Part shown: one piece after another, positions 1 to 7,249 of the stretch
Position numbering within the stretch: position 1 is the stretch's first letter
Layout of the letters: every line of letters begins with the position of its first letter
Assembly: GCA_049699975.1 (NCBI GenBank)
Contig: JBNAWB010000087.1
Coordinates: 1 to 14,078 of the forward strand
DNA from: CAZAGD01 sp049699975
Lineage (GTDB): Bacteria > Desulfobacterota > SM23-61
Reading direction: 5' to 3'
DNA: 14,078 nucleotides
Notes under the pieces: model-generated
The model's database searches: none
What the model was told of the DNA's origin: nothing
The model's input: only the letters and a program-made list of their open reading frames with translations
Position numbers and translations under genes: made by a program

Positions 1-630
1 GGTTATCTCCATAAACGCTTTCACGAGATCGTGCAGAAACACAATGTAGGTTTTGAATTTTTGGCTCTGGCTGGAGGGGGTCTCAGAAATATGAGCAACC
101 GGTTAAAACCTATTCGGAATATTGCTGATATCAAAGGAATGAAAATGCGCGTACCTGGTGGGCCAGTGGCCGCACGGATATGGAAAGAATTCGGTACCCT
201 ACCCGTGTCTCTTCCCTGGACTGAACTTTACACCGCACTCCAGACAGGGGTAGTAGATGCCTATGAAAGCACGGTTCCGGGGTATCTTTCTTCTAAACTT
301 TATGAAGTTGCCAAATACCACGCGAAAACTGAACATGAGTTTATGGTCTCTGTTTTTCTGATTAGTGAAAAAACTTATAAGAAAATGCCTGCTAATTATC
401 AAAGTCTCATAAGACAGACCGTTGCCGAAGCGGCTATAATCTGTACTGAAGATGGCGTTAAAATGACTGAGTCAATTTTAGCAGAGCTGAGGAAGAAGGG
501 AGTGCAAATTGCCGAAGTTGATAAATCTGAATTTATTAACCGCTCTAGGCCAGTACAAAATGAAGAAGGGGCAAAATTAAAGCTTCTGGATGTTTTAGAA
601 TCAATTCAGAAATTAGCCCAGGCCTATTGA
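1..630 (+). CDS. TRAP transporter substrate-binding protein, DctP family (5' end missing)
   Basis: Periplasmic solute-binding subunit of a tripartite ATP-independent periplasmic (TRAP) transporter, which captures an organic acid and hands it to the DctQM membrane complex. The reading frame is open from base 1, so the signal peptide and N-terminal lobe lie outside the window; 209 C-terminal residues are visible. They hold the family's core signatures: an ADIKGMKMRV segment whose arginine (visible residue 50) is where the family binds the substrate carboxylate, then an ElYtALqtGvVDayE-type segment, then a conserved C-terminal helical part. The stop overlaps the start of the dctQ-like gene by four bases, so the genes are co-transcribed and translationally coupled. 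The substrate cannot be read from the sequence; C4-dicarboxylates, keto acids or aromatic acids are all possible. The family call is secure. Confidence 0.93.
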   Translation, partial: GYLHKRFHEIVQKHNVGFEFLALAGGGLRNMSNRLKPIRNIADIKGMKMRVPGGPVAARIWKEFGTLPVSLPWTELYTALQTGVVDAYESTVPGYLSSKLYEVAKYHAKTEHEFMVSVFLISEKTYKKMPANYQSLIRQTVAEAAIICTEDGVKMTESILAELRKKGVQIAEVDKSEFINRSRPVQNEEGAKLKLLDVLESIQKLAQAY

Positions 631-1130
631 AAAAACCAAAAGTAATGAAAATTAAAGGAAGTGCGTATTACCGAGCTTTAGACGTAATTGAACGGGTCCA
701 GATTTGGCTTTGTCAAACTCTAGCGATTATTCTAATTGGGGTGGTTTTCCTCCAAGTTTTGGCCAGGTTTATCCTTCACTGGGAAGTACTTTGGACCTTG
801 GAAATTTCCATCTTTTGTTTTGTTTGGACGATAATGCTGGGATCTTCCGTTGCCGTTAGGCGGGGTTTGCATTATACTATAGATGTTTTCCCTCGCCATT
901 ATTTTCTAATTAAGTTCATTGGATATATAGGGATACTAGTGGTGGCATTGGTTTTTGCATGGTACGGAACTAACTTCGCCATTGCCGAATGGAAGCGCTT
1001 CTCCCAACCCAGCATGATCCGCATAACCTTCTTTGTAAGCGCCATTCCAGTAATGGGGGTCACTTCGGTACTATTCATTATTGAAAAAATTATACAAGAT
1101 TTTTTTTCGTCTCAAAAAAATTTGGACTAA
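627..1130 (+). CDS. TRAP transporter small permease, DctQ family
   Basis: Small membrane subunit of the TRAP transporter, which links the binding protein to the large DctM permease. The 167-residue product has four hydrophobic segments (about residues 27-52, 56-77, 91-114 and 130-155), the usual DctQ topology, and the family's tryptophan- and glutamate-containing loop before the second segment (EVLWTLEIS). The called start is TTG at 627, overlapping the upstream stop as TTGA. An in-frame ATG at 645 (residue 7) is an alternative. Neither has a strong Shine-Dalgarno sequence, so translational coupling probably drives initiation. The stop is three bases before the dctM-like start. Confidence 0.92.
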   Translation: MKKPKVMKIKGSAYYRALDVIERVQIWLCQTLAIILIGVVFLQVLARFILHWEVLWTLEISIFCFVWTIMLGSSVAVRRGLHYTIDVFPRHYFLIKFIGYIGILVVALVFAWYGTNFAIAEWKRFSQPSMIRITFFVSAIPVMGVTSVLFIIEKIIQDFFSSQKNLD

Positions 1131-1133
1131 AAA

Positions 1134-2426
1134 ATGGAACTCATTACCTTATTGGGAAGCTTTTTTCTTTTTGTAATTCTGGGAGTGCCCATTGCTTTTT
1201 CCTTAGGAATATCCTCTCTTCTTGTTTGTATTCTTCTCGGATTACCCATTACCACTCTAATTAATCAAACTTTCCATGGAATTAACAGCTTTGTTCTTTT
1301 GGCTGTTCCTTTTTTTCTGATCGCCGGTAATTTAATGAATGTTGGGGGCATAACAGACCGCCTTACGCGCCTTTCGCGTCATCTAATAGGCCACATTCGC
1401 GGTGGGCTTGGCCATGTCAATGTCTTAGTGAGCATGATCTTCGCTGGGCTCTCCGGATCTGCAGCAGCTGATACGGCAGGCGTAGGAGCTGTTTTGATCC
1501 CCGCCATGCTCAAAAGCGGATTTGACAAAGGTTTTACTGTAGCTATCACTGCAGCTTCCTCCACCATTGGTGTCATTATTCCTCCCAGCATTCCCATGGT
1601 GCTTTACGGTGCCTTTGGCGAGGTTTCTATTGGAGCGCTATTTTTGGGAGGTGTAATTCCGGGAATTTTAGTCGGCCTGACGCAAATGCTTATAGTCTGG
1701 ATATTGGCCACTAAAAGAAATTATCCTGCTTATCCCCGATCTTCATGGCGGGAAGCGGCGCATTCTATCTGGGAATCCCTTCCCTTATTGGGAATGCCGC
1801 TTCTCATCATCGGCGGAATTGTGGGAGGTATTTTCACTCCCACCGAGGCTTCAGTGATTGCGGTGATTTATGGATTGATTACCATCATGATTATATACCG
1901 AGATCCTGCAGTAACGCTATCCAACCTTCCCAAGATGCTTGGGGAAACGGTGATTTTTTATTCGTTACCTCTCATTTGTGTGGCAACGTCTGGAGCATTT
2001 GGCTGGTTGATTGCTTATTTAAATGGTCCGCAAATGATCGTTGGTTTTATTGAAAAACTTTCCATCGGCTATTATGGAATGTATACAATCATTATTTTAA
2101 TGCTTTTAATATTGGGAACTTTCCTCAGCCCCATCGTAATTATCATCGTCTTCCTTCCTGTTATTCAAGGTCTGGGAGATATGGTGCAAATTCATCCTGT
2201 TCATTTAGGGGTGATCACGGTAATGGTTACCGCTATCGGTCTTATTACTCCCCCTTATGGCATGTGTCTATTCATTGCCTCTGGATTGGCTGATTTCCCT
2301 ATTATGAAATCCTTTTTAGCCATGCTTATTCTTATAGGTATGTTTTTAATTGTTGTAACCTTATGCGTTATCTTTCCCCAGCTCATTCTCTTTTTGCCTC
2401 AAAAACTAATGCCCACGGCTATGTAA
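1134..2426 (+). CDS. TRAP transporter large permease, DctM family
   Basis: Large ion-coupled permease of the TRAP system. In this family it carries the substrate across the inner membrane using a sodium or proton gradient. The 430-residue length matches the family. It is hydrophobic throughout, with typical DctM signatures: the N-terminal GVPIAFSLGIS helix, FLIAGNLMN near residue 65, the SGSAAADTAGVG loop near residue 107, the ASSTIGVIIPPSIPMV segment near residue 141, and LITPPYGMCLF near residue 370 in the second half. It is the last gene of the dctPQM operon and has no terminator of its own: the opposite-strand URO-D gene ends 5 bases away. Family identity is clear; the substrate is unknown. 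Confidence 0.95.
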   Translation: MELITLLGSFFLFVILGVPIAFSLGISSLLVCILLGLPITTLINQTFHGINSFVLLAVPFFLIAGNLMNVGGITDRLTRLSRHLIGHIRGGLGHVNVLVSMIFAGLSGSAAADTAGVGAVLIPAMLKSGFDKGFTVAITAASSTIGVIIPPSIPMVLYGAFGEVSIGALFLGGVIPGILVGLTQMLIVWILATKRNYPAYPRSSWREAAHSIWESLPLLGMPLLIIGGIVGGIFTPTEASVIAVIYGLITIMIIYRDPAVTLSNLPKMLGETVIFYSLPLICVATSGAFGWLIAYLNGPQMIVGFIEKLSIGYYGMYTIIILMLLILGTFLSPIVIIIVFLPVIQGLGDMVQIHPVHLGVITVMVTAIGLITPPYGMCLFIASGLADFPIMKSFLAMLILIGMFLIVVTLCVIFPQLILFLPQKLMPTAM

Positions 2427-2431
2427 ATCAT

Positions 2432-3403
2432 CTATCCCACAGCTGCCCTAACTGCATAAAGATTCTCTCTAGGAATCTTTAAAGACATAACACAACCGGG
2501 AGCTAAAATAAAGCGTTCCTTGCCCATTCCGGTTAGGATTTGACTGGTTTTCGTTTTTACTTCCTCGCTAGTCCCTGAGCAAACCCACCCGCTCCGAGGC
2601 AGCCCGCCTACAACAGTGCCCGGAAACAATTCTCGACCTTTACTCATGGCTAGGGCATCATCCTCCCAACTCATAGCTGCTATAGGGTAATTCAGGAAGC
2701 GGCTAAAAAAAATCTCCTGCCCATGAAGATGCAAGATGGAAAAGGAAGAATACTTCTGAATTATTCTAAGAAGGCGTTGATCGTAAGGCACGCACCATTT
2801 TTCATGTTCTTCGGGGGTCAATAAATTATCCCCAGCAAACTGGGTAGCCAGAAAAATTCCCGAGGCGCCATGATCAAAGCAGGCCTTAATAAAATTTACT
2901 TCTGTTGCCGTAATATTTTCAAGAGCTGATCTTAAAGCCAATGAATTTTCCCTTAAATGTGCAAGGAGTAAATCCTTTCCAGCTATTTTGGCAGCAGTGG
3001 TCAAAGGAGAAAATACCGTTTGCAGTATGGGAGTATCGGCTCCAATTGCCCGTCTTACCTCTTGGAGACAGAAAAGTTCCCGCCCTCGCGCACCTTTGGT
3101 TGGGTTTTTTACATCTATTTTTAGCCAATCGCTAGCATTAGATATGGGACCAACGATTAACTTTTTAAAGCCCATCTCCAGATCCACATCCCCCACCTCA
3201 CATCCCCAATCTTCTACCCCGTACATACCGCTAGGCATCATCTTGACAAAATCTAAATCAAATGCAAGATGATCATTTACAATTGCTTCAGCCAATAGTT
3301 TAGGATTCTCATCCAATTCTGGATAATGCCACCAGAAGCTTACTGGAGTATGGTCCATTTCTTTTTTTTGGATTACGGCCATAATCCTTTCGTTCTTGGT
3401 CAT
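2432..3403 (-). CDS. URO-D superfamily protein (MtaA/CmuA-like methyltransferase relative)
   Basis: A 323-residue TIM-barrel protein of the uroporphyrinogen decarboxylase superfamily. It lacks the N-terminal RQAGRY motif of true HemE, so it is unlikely to make heme. It resembles the methyltransferase branch (MtaA, CmuA and relatives), which moves methyl groups between corrinoid proteins, thiols or other acceptors. Candidate metal ligands are H225 and H227 in an LHLHG motif and C304 in APGC, against the His-x-Cys...Cys pattern of MtaA. I chose ATG at 3403 because GAGG lies five bases upstream; the open frame runs on to 3445 but would enter the tRNA. It follows tRNA-Glu by 30 bases with no visible terminator, so the two may share a transcript. 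No corrinoid-protein gene is nearby, and the substrate is unknown. Confidence 0.82.
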   Translation of the reverse strand: MTKNERIMAVIQKKEMDHTPVSFWWHYPELDENPKLLAEAIVNDHLAFDLDFVKMMPSGMYGVEDWGCEVGDVDLEMGFKKLIVGPISNASDWLKIDVKNPTKGARGRELFCLQEVRRAIGADTPILQTVFSPLTTAAKIAGKDLLLAHLRENSLALRSALENITATEVNFIKACFDHGASGIFLATQFAGDNLLTPEEHEKWCVPYDQRLLRIIQKYSSFSILHLHGQEIFFSRFLNYPIAAMSWEDDALAMSKGRELFPGTVVGGLPRSGWVCSGTSEEVKTKTSQILTGMGKERFILAPGCVMSLKIPRENLYAVRAAVG

Positions 3404-3433
3404 GAAAACCTCGGACGATTGAATTGAAATCCT

Positions 3434-3509
3434 TGGTGGTCCCAACGGGAATCGAACCCGTGTTTTCGGCGTGAGAGGCCGACGTCCTGGGCCGCTAGAC
3501 GATGGGACC
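3434..3509 (-). tRNA. tRNA-Glu (anticodon CTC)
   Basis: Read on the minus strand, the 76 bases fold as a complete cloverleaf. The acceptor stem is GGTCCCA/TGGGACC, the anticodon stem TCGGC/GCCGA closes the loop CTCTCAC (anticodon CTC at 3473-3475), and the T arm is ACGGG-TTCGATT-CCCGT. Discriminator A and an encoded CCA end follow. It matches glutamate tRNA architecture throughout (GTCTAG D arm). The encoded CCA and the closely following URO-D gene are notable. Confidence 0.97.
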
Positions 3510-3553
3510 TTTAAGAAAGGCCTTATTAAAGGTCGAGCAATTTTCTAAGTTTT

Positions 3554-3582
3554 AAACTATAATAAATTTGCTAACGAGTCAA
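3554..3582 (-). promoter_or_regulatory. Candidate sigma-70 promoter of tRNA-Glu
   Basis: On the minus strand TTGACT (3577-3582) is followed after 17 bases by TAGTTT (3554-3559); a better -10 match, TATAGT (3556-3561), lies at 15-base spacing. Initiation near 3547-3549 would leave a leader of about 40 bases before the tRNA. The tRNA-Leu promoter at 13917-13945 has the same TTGAC-N17-TAGTTT layout. Confidence 0.5.
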
Positions 3583-3716
3583 GGCGAATTTGTTTCGACT
3601 ATGAAACAATTTTTGTTAAAAGGCTAAATGTGGCTCAGGCGGAAGCAAGCGGGACGAAATTAAAATCGGTTGGGAATTAACGTTTATCTTGTTCCCCACC
3701 TTCTTTCCGCAAAAAA

Positions 3717-3801
3717 ACGGCGGGGATAAGCTTGATTTGGCAAAAAAGCTTAAAATTAAGTCTATTTCTCTGCAAAAAGAAGATTAATATTCCCCGCCCG
3801 T
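3717..3801. repeat. GC-rich inverted repeat with 64-base spacer
   Basis: GGCGGGGA (3719-3726) and its exact complement TCCCCGCC (3791-3798) face each other. The pairing extends to about 10 pairs per arm with one bulged base (ACGGCGGGGA against TCCCCGCCCGT). The spacer is A-rich and contains AAGCTT twice. There is no trailing T-run, so it is not a standard terminator; it lies directly beside the dispersed element. Confidence 0.45.
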
Positions 3802-3807
3802 ACAAAT

Positions 3808-3916
3808 GAAAGAACCAGCGCCTCATTTTAATGAGTCCTGCTTGCTTTTGCTTAAGGTAGATACGGATTTATCAATCCTGATTCGGACTCAAATTTAAAA
3901 GTGATCGACGGTCAGG
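3808..3916 (+). repeat. Dispersed palindromic repeat, copy B
   Basis: The left part (3808-3835) contains the palindrome CTCATTTTAATGAG preceded by AGAACCAGCGC. It recurs inverted at 8059-8087 with one substitution and one single-base indel over about 28 bases. The right part (3895-3915) contains TGATCGACGGTCAG and matches 8126-8146 at 19 of 21 positions. The segment 3891-3916, inverted, matches 13957-13982 at 24 of 26 positions. No matching left-hand inverted end is seen, so this copy may be truncated. It ends about 10 bases before the crotonase ribosome-binding site. Confidence 0.65.
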
Positions 3917-3940
3917 AAATTGTTTTGAGGAGGCATTTTT

Positions 3941-4729
3941 ATGGACTACCAAACGATCCTTTATACCAAAGCAGATGGAATGGCCACTATTACCTTAAAT
4001 CGACCCCGGCAATTAAATGCCTTAAATGAGCAGATGATTTTAGAAGTCTTGGATGCCGTAAAAAAGACAGCGGCGGACGAAGAAGTTAAAGTTTTAATTC
4101 TCACGGGCGCGGGCCGGGCTTTCTGCTTCGGGGCAGATATTGCTGCTTTTCAACAAGGAGCAAACTCTTCTGCTCCTTTAGCCTTCGATCTCCTACCCAA
4201 AGCTCAAGAAATTATCCGCACCTTAGTAAATATGAATAAGCCGACCATTGCTGCTCTGAATGGTTTTGCCACCGGTTTGGGGCTCGACTTAGCTTTAGCC
4301 TGCGATTTGCGGGTTGCTGCTGAGCGGGCCAAATTAGGGGAAGCTTTTATCACCATGGGTTTAGTACCCGATGGCGGAGGAACTTATTTCTTGCCCCGTT
4401 TAGTGGGTTTGGCTAAAGCTGCTGAACTAATATTTACCGGAGATGCCCTTAGTTCTGCTGAGGCGGAGCGCCTTGGCTTAATAAATCGGGTCGTACCCAC
4501 ACCAGACTTAGAAAAAAATGTTCGCGAATTAGCTCTTAAGTTAGCCAAAAGCCCATCTCCCGCCTTAGGCTTAGCAAAGAGATTAATCTGGAAAAATCTG
4601 CATGCTAATCTTGAAGAAGCCTTGCTTTCCGAGGCCGAAAGCCAAAAGATTTGTTTAGAAAGCAAAGATCACCGCGAGGCAGTCCAAGCATATCTGGAAA
4701 AGCGTGAGCCGATATTTGGGAAAAAATGA
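3941..4729 (+). CDS. Enoyl-CoA hydratase/isomerase (crotonase superfamily, PaaG-like)
   Basis: A 262-residue crotonase-fold enzyme acting on CoA thioesters in the cytoplasm, as in fatty- or aromatic-acid breakdown. Oxyanion-hole elements are visible at FGADI (64-67) and TGLGLD (111-116), followed by ALACD. The two glutamates of classical enoyl-CoA hydratase (rat E144 and E164) align with D116 and F136. An aspartate, D144 in VPDGGGT, sits where several isomerases and 4-chlorobenzoyl-CoA dehalogenase place their catalytic acid. By known family patterns this favours a PaaG-type double-bond or epoxide isomerase over a hydratase (inference). ATG at 3941 has a strong GAGGAGG eight bases upstream. 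The gene stands alone and converges on the M55 gene with a 17-base gap. Confidence 0.9.
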   Translation: MDYQTILYTKADGMATITLNRPRQLNALNEQMILEVLDAVKKTAADEEVKVLILTGAGRAFCFGADIAAFQQGANSSAPLAFDLLPKAQEIIRTLVNMNKPTIAALNGFATGLGLDLALACDLRVAAERAKLGEAFITMGLVPDGGGTYFLPRLVGLAKAAELIFTGDALSSAEAERLGLINRVVPTPDLEKNVRELALKLAKSPSPALGLAKRLIWKNLHANLEEALLSEAESQKICLESKDHREAVQAYLEKREPIFGKK

Positions 4730-4746
4730 AGTTAGGAGCAGAATTT

Positions 4747-5640
4747 TTATAGATGTTTTAAAGATTTTAATCTCCAAATTAACCGAGTAAGAGGCAAGAC
4801 CAAAAAGCGCATCTGATAAGCAAGTTTGGGAAAGTAAGCTATTTTTAGTAGATTTTGATACATTTCTAAAAATTGATCAGCGTGAAATTTTATGACTTTT
4901 CCTTCCTGGTTAAATCCCCAGGGATTCCTGCGCTGCGCTTCTTCTTCCTCTTGAAAAATTATCTGGCAATCAAAAGGTGGTTGAAGAGCGAAAAGAGGAA
5001 GTTCGGAAGGATTAATTATTTCTTTGATTTTCTGGAATAAGCCTCGGCGCAGGTGATCTATGTAAGCCATCCTTCTTTGCTCATCTTGATAAATTAAAGG
5101 GTCCTTAGGAACGGGGAAAGTGACTACCCACGGCATCTTTTCGGAAACTTCCTTACAGGCTGCCGGACAACCAGAAAAGAAAGCCACCGGAATTTTATAA
5201 AATGATAAAACCGTAGCAAAAAGTTCAGCTTCGCCTACTCTTTGTCCATTAATCATAATCTGGGCGATGCGACTTGTAAGAGTATGGGCCAGGAAGCCTT
5301 GTTCATTACCCCCCGAGGCATGGAGTCCTGCCAAAAGAGCAAAATTTGCTCCGTGGAGATCTCCAAAACCAATTGCTGGACCAAGATAGTAACCGCTGAC
5401 CAGTTTAATTCTTTTATCCAGATATTTGGGGATAAGGTTAAATCCTGTCCGGTGAAAATCTTTTACGATGACCTCTTTAACTCCCTCTGCCAACAGACTT
5501 TGGGCCATGGCGTTAATATCTTTGGTCAATTCTACGCGCGCTTCTTGCCATTCCCTCGTCCCGAAAAGAGTGTGGGCTTTACTCCAAGCTCCGGTTGAAC
5601 CTTCCAAATCAGCAACTACGTAAGCTATCCGACCCTTCAC
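4747..5640 (-). CDS. M55 family D-aminopeptidase (DppA-like)
   Basis: A 297-residue zinc peptidase of MEROPS family M55. Characterised DppA removes N-terminal D-amino acids such as D-Ala from short peptides. The expected metal ligands of DppA all have counterparts: D11 and E13 in DLEGSTG, H63 in DFH, H107 in GLHASGG and E137 in VGEAELFA; H119 in LAHT is also conserved. The last 60 or so residues form a basic, hydrophobic tail beyond the usual end of the domain. The start is GTG at 5640, overlapping the upstream DUF3786 stop as GTGA, with only a weak Shine-Dalgarno sequence, so it is translationally coupled. It is the last gene of the aldolase-DUF3786-M55 operon. A role in peptidoglycan-peptide recycling or D-amino-acid use is plausible but not shown. 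Confidence 0.88.
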   Translation of the reverse strand: MKGRIAYVVADLEGSTGAWSKAHTLFGTREWQEARVELTKDINAMAQSLLAEGVKEVIVKDFHRTGFNLIPKYLDKRIKLVSGYYLGPAIGFGDLHGANFALLAGLHASGGNEQGFLAHTLTSRIAQIMINGQRVGEAELFATVLSFYKIPVAFFSGCPAACKEVSEKMPWVVTFPVPKDPLIYQDEQRRMAYIDHLRRGLFQKIKEIINPSELPLFALQPPFDCQIIFQEEEEAQRRNPWGFNQEGKVIKFHADQFLEMYQNLLKIAYFPKLAYQMRFLVLPLTRLIWRLKSLKHL

Positions 5641-6269
5641 TTTTGCTTGGTCTCTAAGAGGCGTTGACTAACTTCCGCTACTAGGCACCAAATACCATCA
5701 AGAGAGAAATGTTTTTCAATAGTGGAATCGAACATGACGGTTATCTGGGGTGGAAATTCTTCATCTCCTTTCCAGAGAACATAGGCGAGGGGCACCTTGG
5801 GAAAAACAGGGAGGGCAAAGGCTTTATCCCCAAAGAAAAGTTCTACTCCCCCAAGTTTTTTCCCTGCTTGTAAAAAACCATCCGGATCATGGCCAAAAGC
5901 CTCTTTTAATTCTTCCACTCGCAAAGCATGGGGGCCCCGAAAGAAAGTAACCCCTCCTTTTAATTCCTTCTCGCTAATCCAAATGCGTGTGGGCTCAACT
6001 TCTTGGGCATGGAGCAAGTAAAGAAGGACTATTAAATAAAAATAATCTCGGAGTTCTATCTCTTGGTCGGAGTTACCCTCGAGAAGAATAATTTTTTGTT
6101 CTTGGGGAAGAACCATATATTTCTGATTAAGGAAAGGCAGAATATAGCCTTTTCTGTCCGTAGAAAATGTAGCTTCCGTACGTTGGCAAACATCCGCCGG
6201 CTCCTTTTGCCGCAATTCTTCCCAATAAAGCTCATGCGTCAGTCTTTCATCTTTTTGTTTATTGGACAT
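5637..6269 (-). CDS. DUF3786 domain protein
   Basis: A soluble 210-residue protein of unknown function, recognised as DUF3786 by its C-terminal pattern: ISEKELKGG near 98-106, LGGVELFFGDKA at 139-150, FPKVP at 156-160, LWKGDEEFP at 165-173 and FDSTIEKHFSLD at 180-191. From general knowledge the family occurs mainly in anaerobic deltaproteobacteria, clostridia and relatives, often near corrinoid or CO-metabolism genes. The acidic DEEFP and FD motifs could bind metal or ligand, but no activity is known. ATG at 6269 has GAGGAG six to seven bases upstream. The stop overlaps the M55 start and the aldolase gene lies 46 bases upstream, so the three genes form one operon. Confidence 0.85.
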   Translation of the reverse strand: MSNKQKDERLTHELYWEELRQKEPADVCQRTEATFSTDRKGYILPFLNQKYMVLPQEQKIILLEGNSDQEIELRDYFYLIVLLYLLHAQEVEPTRIWISEKELKGGVTFFRGPHALRVEELKEAFGHDPDGFLQAGKKLGGVELFFGDKAFALPVFPKVPLAYVLWKGDEEFPPQITVMFDSTIEKHFSLDGIWCLVAEVSQRLLETKQK

Positions 6270-6315
6270 TTCTATCTCCTCAAAAAATTTTTTTAAACAT
6301 TTTAAGACCTGTTCC

Positions 6316-7086
6316 TCAGCCTAAAAATTGGCGCAAGCCTGTCAGCCTTTCTTTGCTTACTTGGAAGAGTAATCCCGCGTCTGTGGAAAGCATCATATAC
6401 TTGACGCCCTGCTCAATCCAAGGCTTGGCTTCATCTACAAAACGTACAAAAGTTCCGGTGACTACGCCTTTTTTTTGGCAAATTTTAATTACTTTTTCCA
6501 TAAGCTGAATTACCCGCGGATCTTTTGTTTGGCCAGGAATACCTAAAGATTGGGATAGATCCCAGGGGCCGAGAAAAATCACGTCTATTCCAGGAGTTTC
6601 CACTATGGCCTCAATTTCTCTTACCGCTTTTTCGCCCTCGATATGAATTACGGTTAATACTTCCTCATTGGAAGAAGCTATATGTTCTTCCGGAGGAATA
6701 GCCGAGTAATTGGCCGCGCGTACGAAGCTGCAGAGTCCTCGCTTCCCTGCTGGAAAATAACGTGCCGCCTGAGCGACAACCTGAGCTATTTCCGCACTTT
6801 CGACTTGCGGAACTTGCACCCCCTCTGCTCCGGCATCGATGACTCTCATTATATGTGAAGGAGTGGGTTCAGCAACTCTTACTAAACTGGTAATGCCGGC
6901 ACTGCGGGCCGCTCTGATCATATGTTCTACATTAGTGAAGTCAAAAACACCATGTTCCATATCCAAGACCACAAAATCCCACCCCGCATGTCCTAAAATT
7001 TCCACAGCCGCTGGTCCTAACCTGATAAATGTGCCAAAACAAACTTGACCTTCTTTAAGTTTCTTTTTTAATTTATTAGTTTGCAT
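6316..7086 (-). CDS. HpcH/HpaI family class II aldolase (2-keto-3-deoxy acid aldolase type)
   Basis: A 256-residue metal-dependent aldolase of the HpcH/HpaI/citrate-lyase-beta family, which cleaves or forms carbon bonds of pyruvate-derived hydroxy-keto acids. The active-site set is complete: H45 in LDMEHG, R70 in LVRV, E150 in HIEGE and D176 in GPWDLS, almost the same numbering as E. coli HpaI (H45, R70, E149, D175). The GAEGVQVPQVES segment (86-98) is also standard. I start it at ATG 7086, which has GAGG six bases upstream; a TTG at 7098 in the same frame is less likely. It is the first gene of the operon with DUF3786 and M55. The natural substrate cannot be told from the sequence, and no homoprotocatechuate-pathway genes are present. 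Confidence 0.9.
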   Translation of the reverse strand: MQTNKLKKKLKEGQVCFGTFIRLGPAAVEILGHAGWDFVVLDMEHGVFDFTNVEHMIRAARSAGITSLVRVAEPTPSHIMRVIDAGAEGVQVPQVESAEIAQVVAQAARYFPAGKRGLCSFVRAANYSAIPPEEHIASSNEEVLTVIHIEGEKAVREIEAIVETPGIDVIFLGPWDLSQSLGIPGQTKDPRVIQLMEKVIKICQKKGVVTGTFVRFVDEAKPWIEQGVKYMMLSTDAGLLFQVSKERLTGLRQFLG

Positions 7087-7139
7087 TTGCGCCCTCAATT
7101 TTTTTATTTTTTAACTTGCTCTCGAAAGGTTTTTTAGGA

Positions 7140-7169
7140 CTAATAAAGCAAACTTCTCTTCCTTAACAA
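7140..7169 (-). promoter_or_regulatory. Weak candidate promoter of the aldolase operon
   Basis: On the minus strand TTGTTA (7164-7169) is followed after 18 bases by TATTAG (7140-7145). Each box matches four of six consensus positions. Initiation near 7133 would give a leader of about 47 bases. It is the best pair I can see here, but it is not strong. Confidence 0.3.
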
Positions 7170-7249
7170 CTCTGTGCGCTAAATTTACCATTTTTTGATA
7201 AGAGGGACAATTATAAATTATTAATGAGGACCTTAAATTTCTTAATTAA

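Larger units (their letters stand above)
3510..3940. other. Intergenic region between tRNA-Glu and the crotonase gene
   Basis: This 431-base stretch has no convincing reading frame on either strand. It holds the leftward tRNA-Glu promoter, an inverted repeat with GC-rich arms (3717-3801), a copy of the dispersed palindromic element (3808-3916), and the ribosome-binding site GAGGAGG (3927-3933) of the crotonase gene. A TTGCTT...TATCAA pair near 3847-3874 could be a weak rightward promoter, but the match is poor. A GGACGAAATT string (3652-3661) also occurs inverted inside the element at 8005-8146, so the left part may be decayed repeat as well. Confidence 0.6.

Noticed and set aside
1745..2053. 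102-residue frame inside the dctM-like gene
   Set aside because: It is an alternative frame of a clearly coding, conserved permease gene.
3404..3445. 14-residue N-terminal extension of the URO-D gene
   Set aside because: It would begin inside tRNA-Glu; the ATG at 3403 has a proper GAGG ribosome-binding site.
3727..3752. AAGCTT repeated twice as a possible regulatory pair
   Set aside because: A six-base palindrome twice in an A/T-rich spacer is easily chance.
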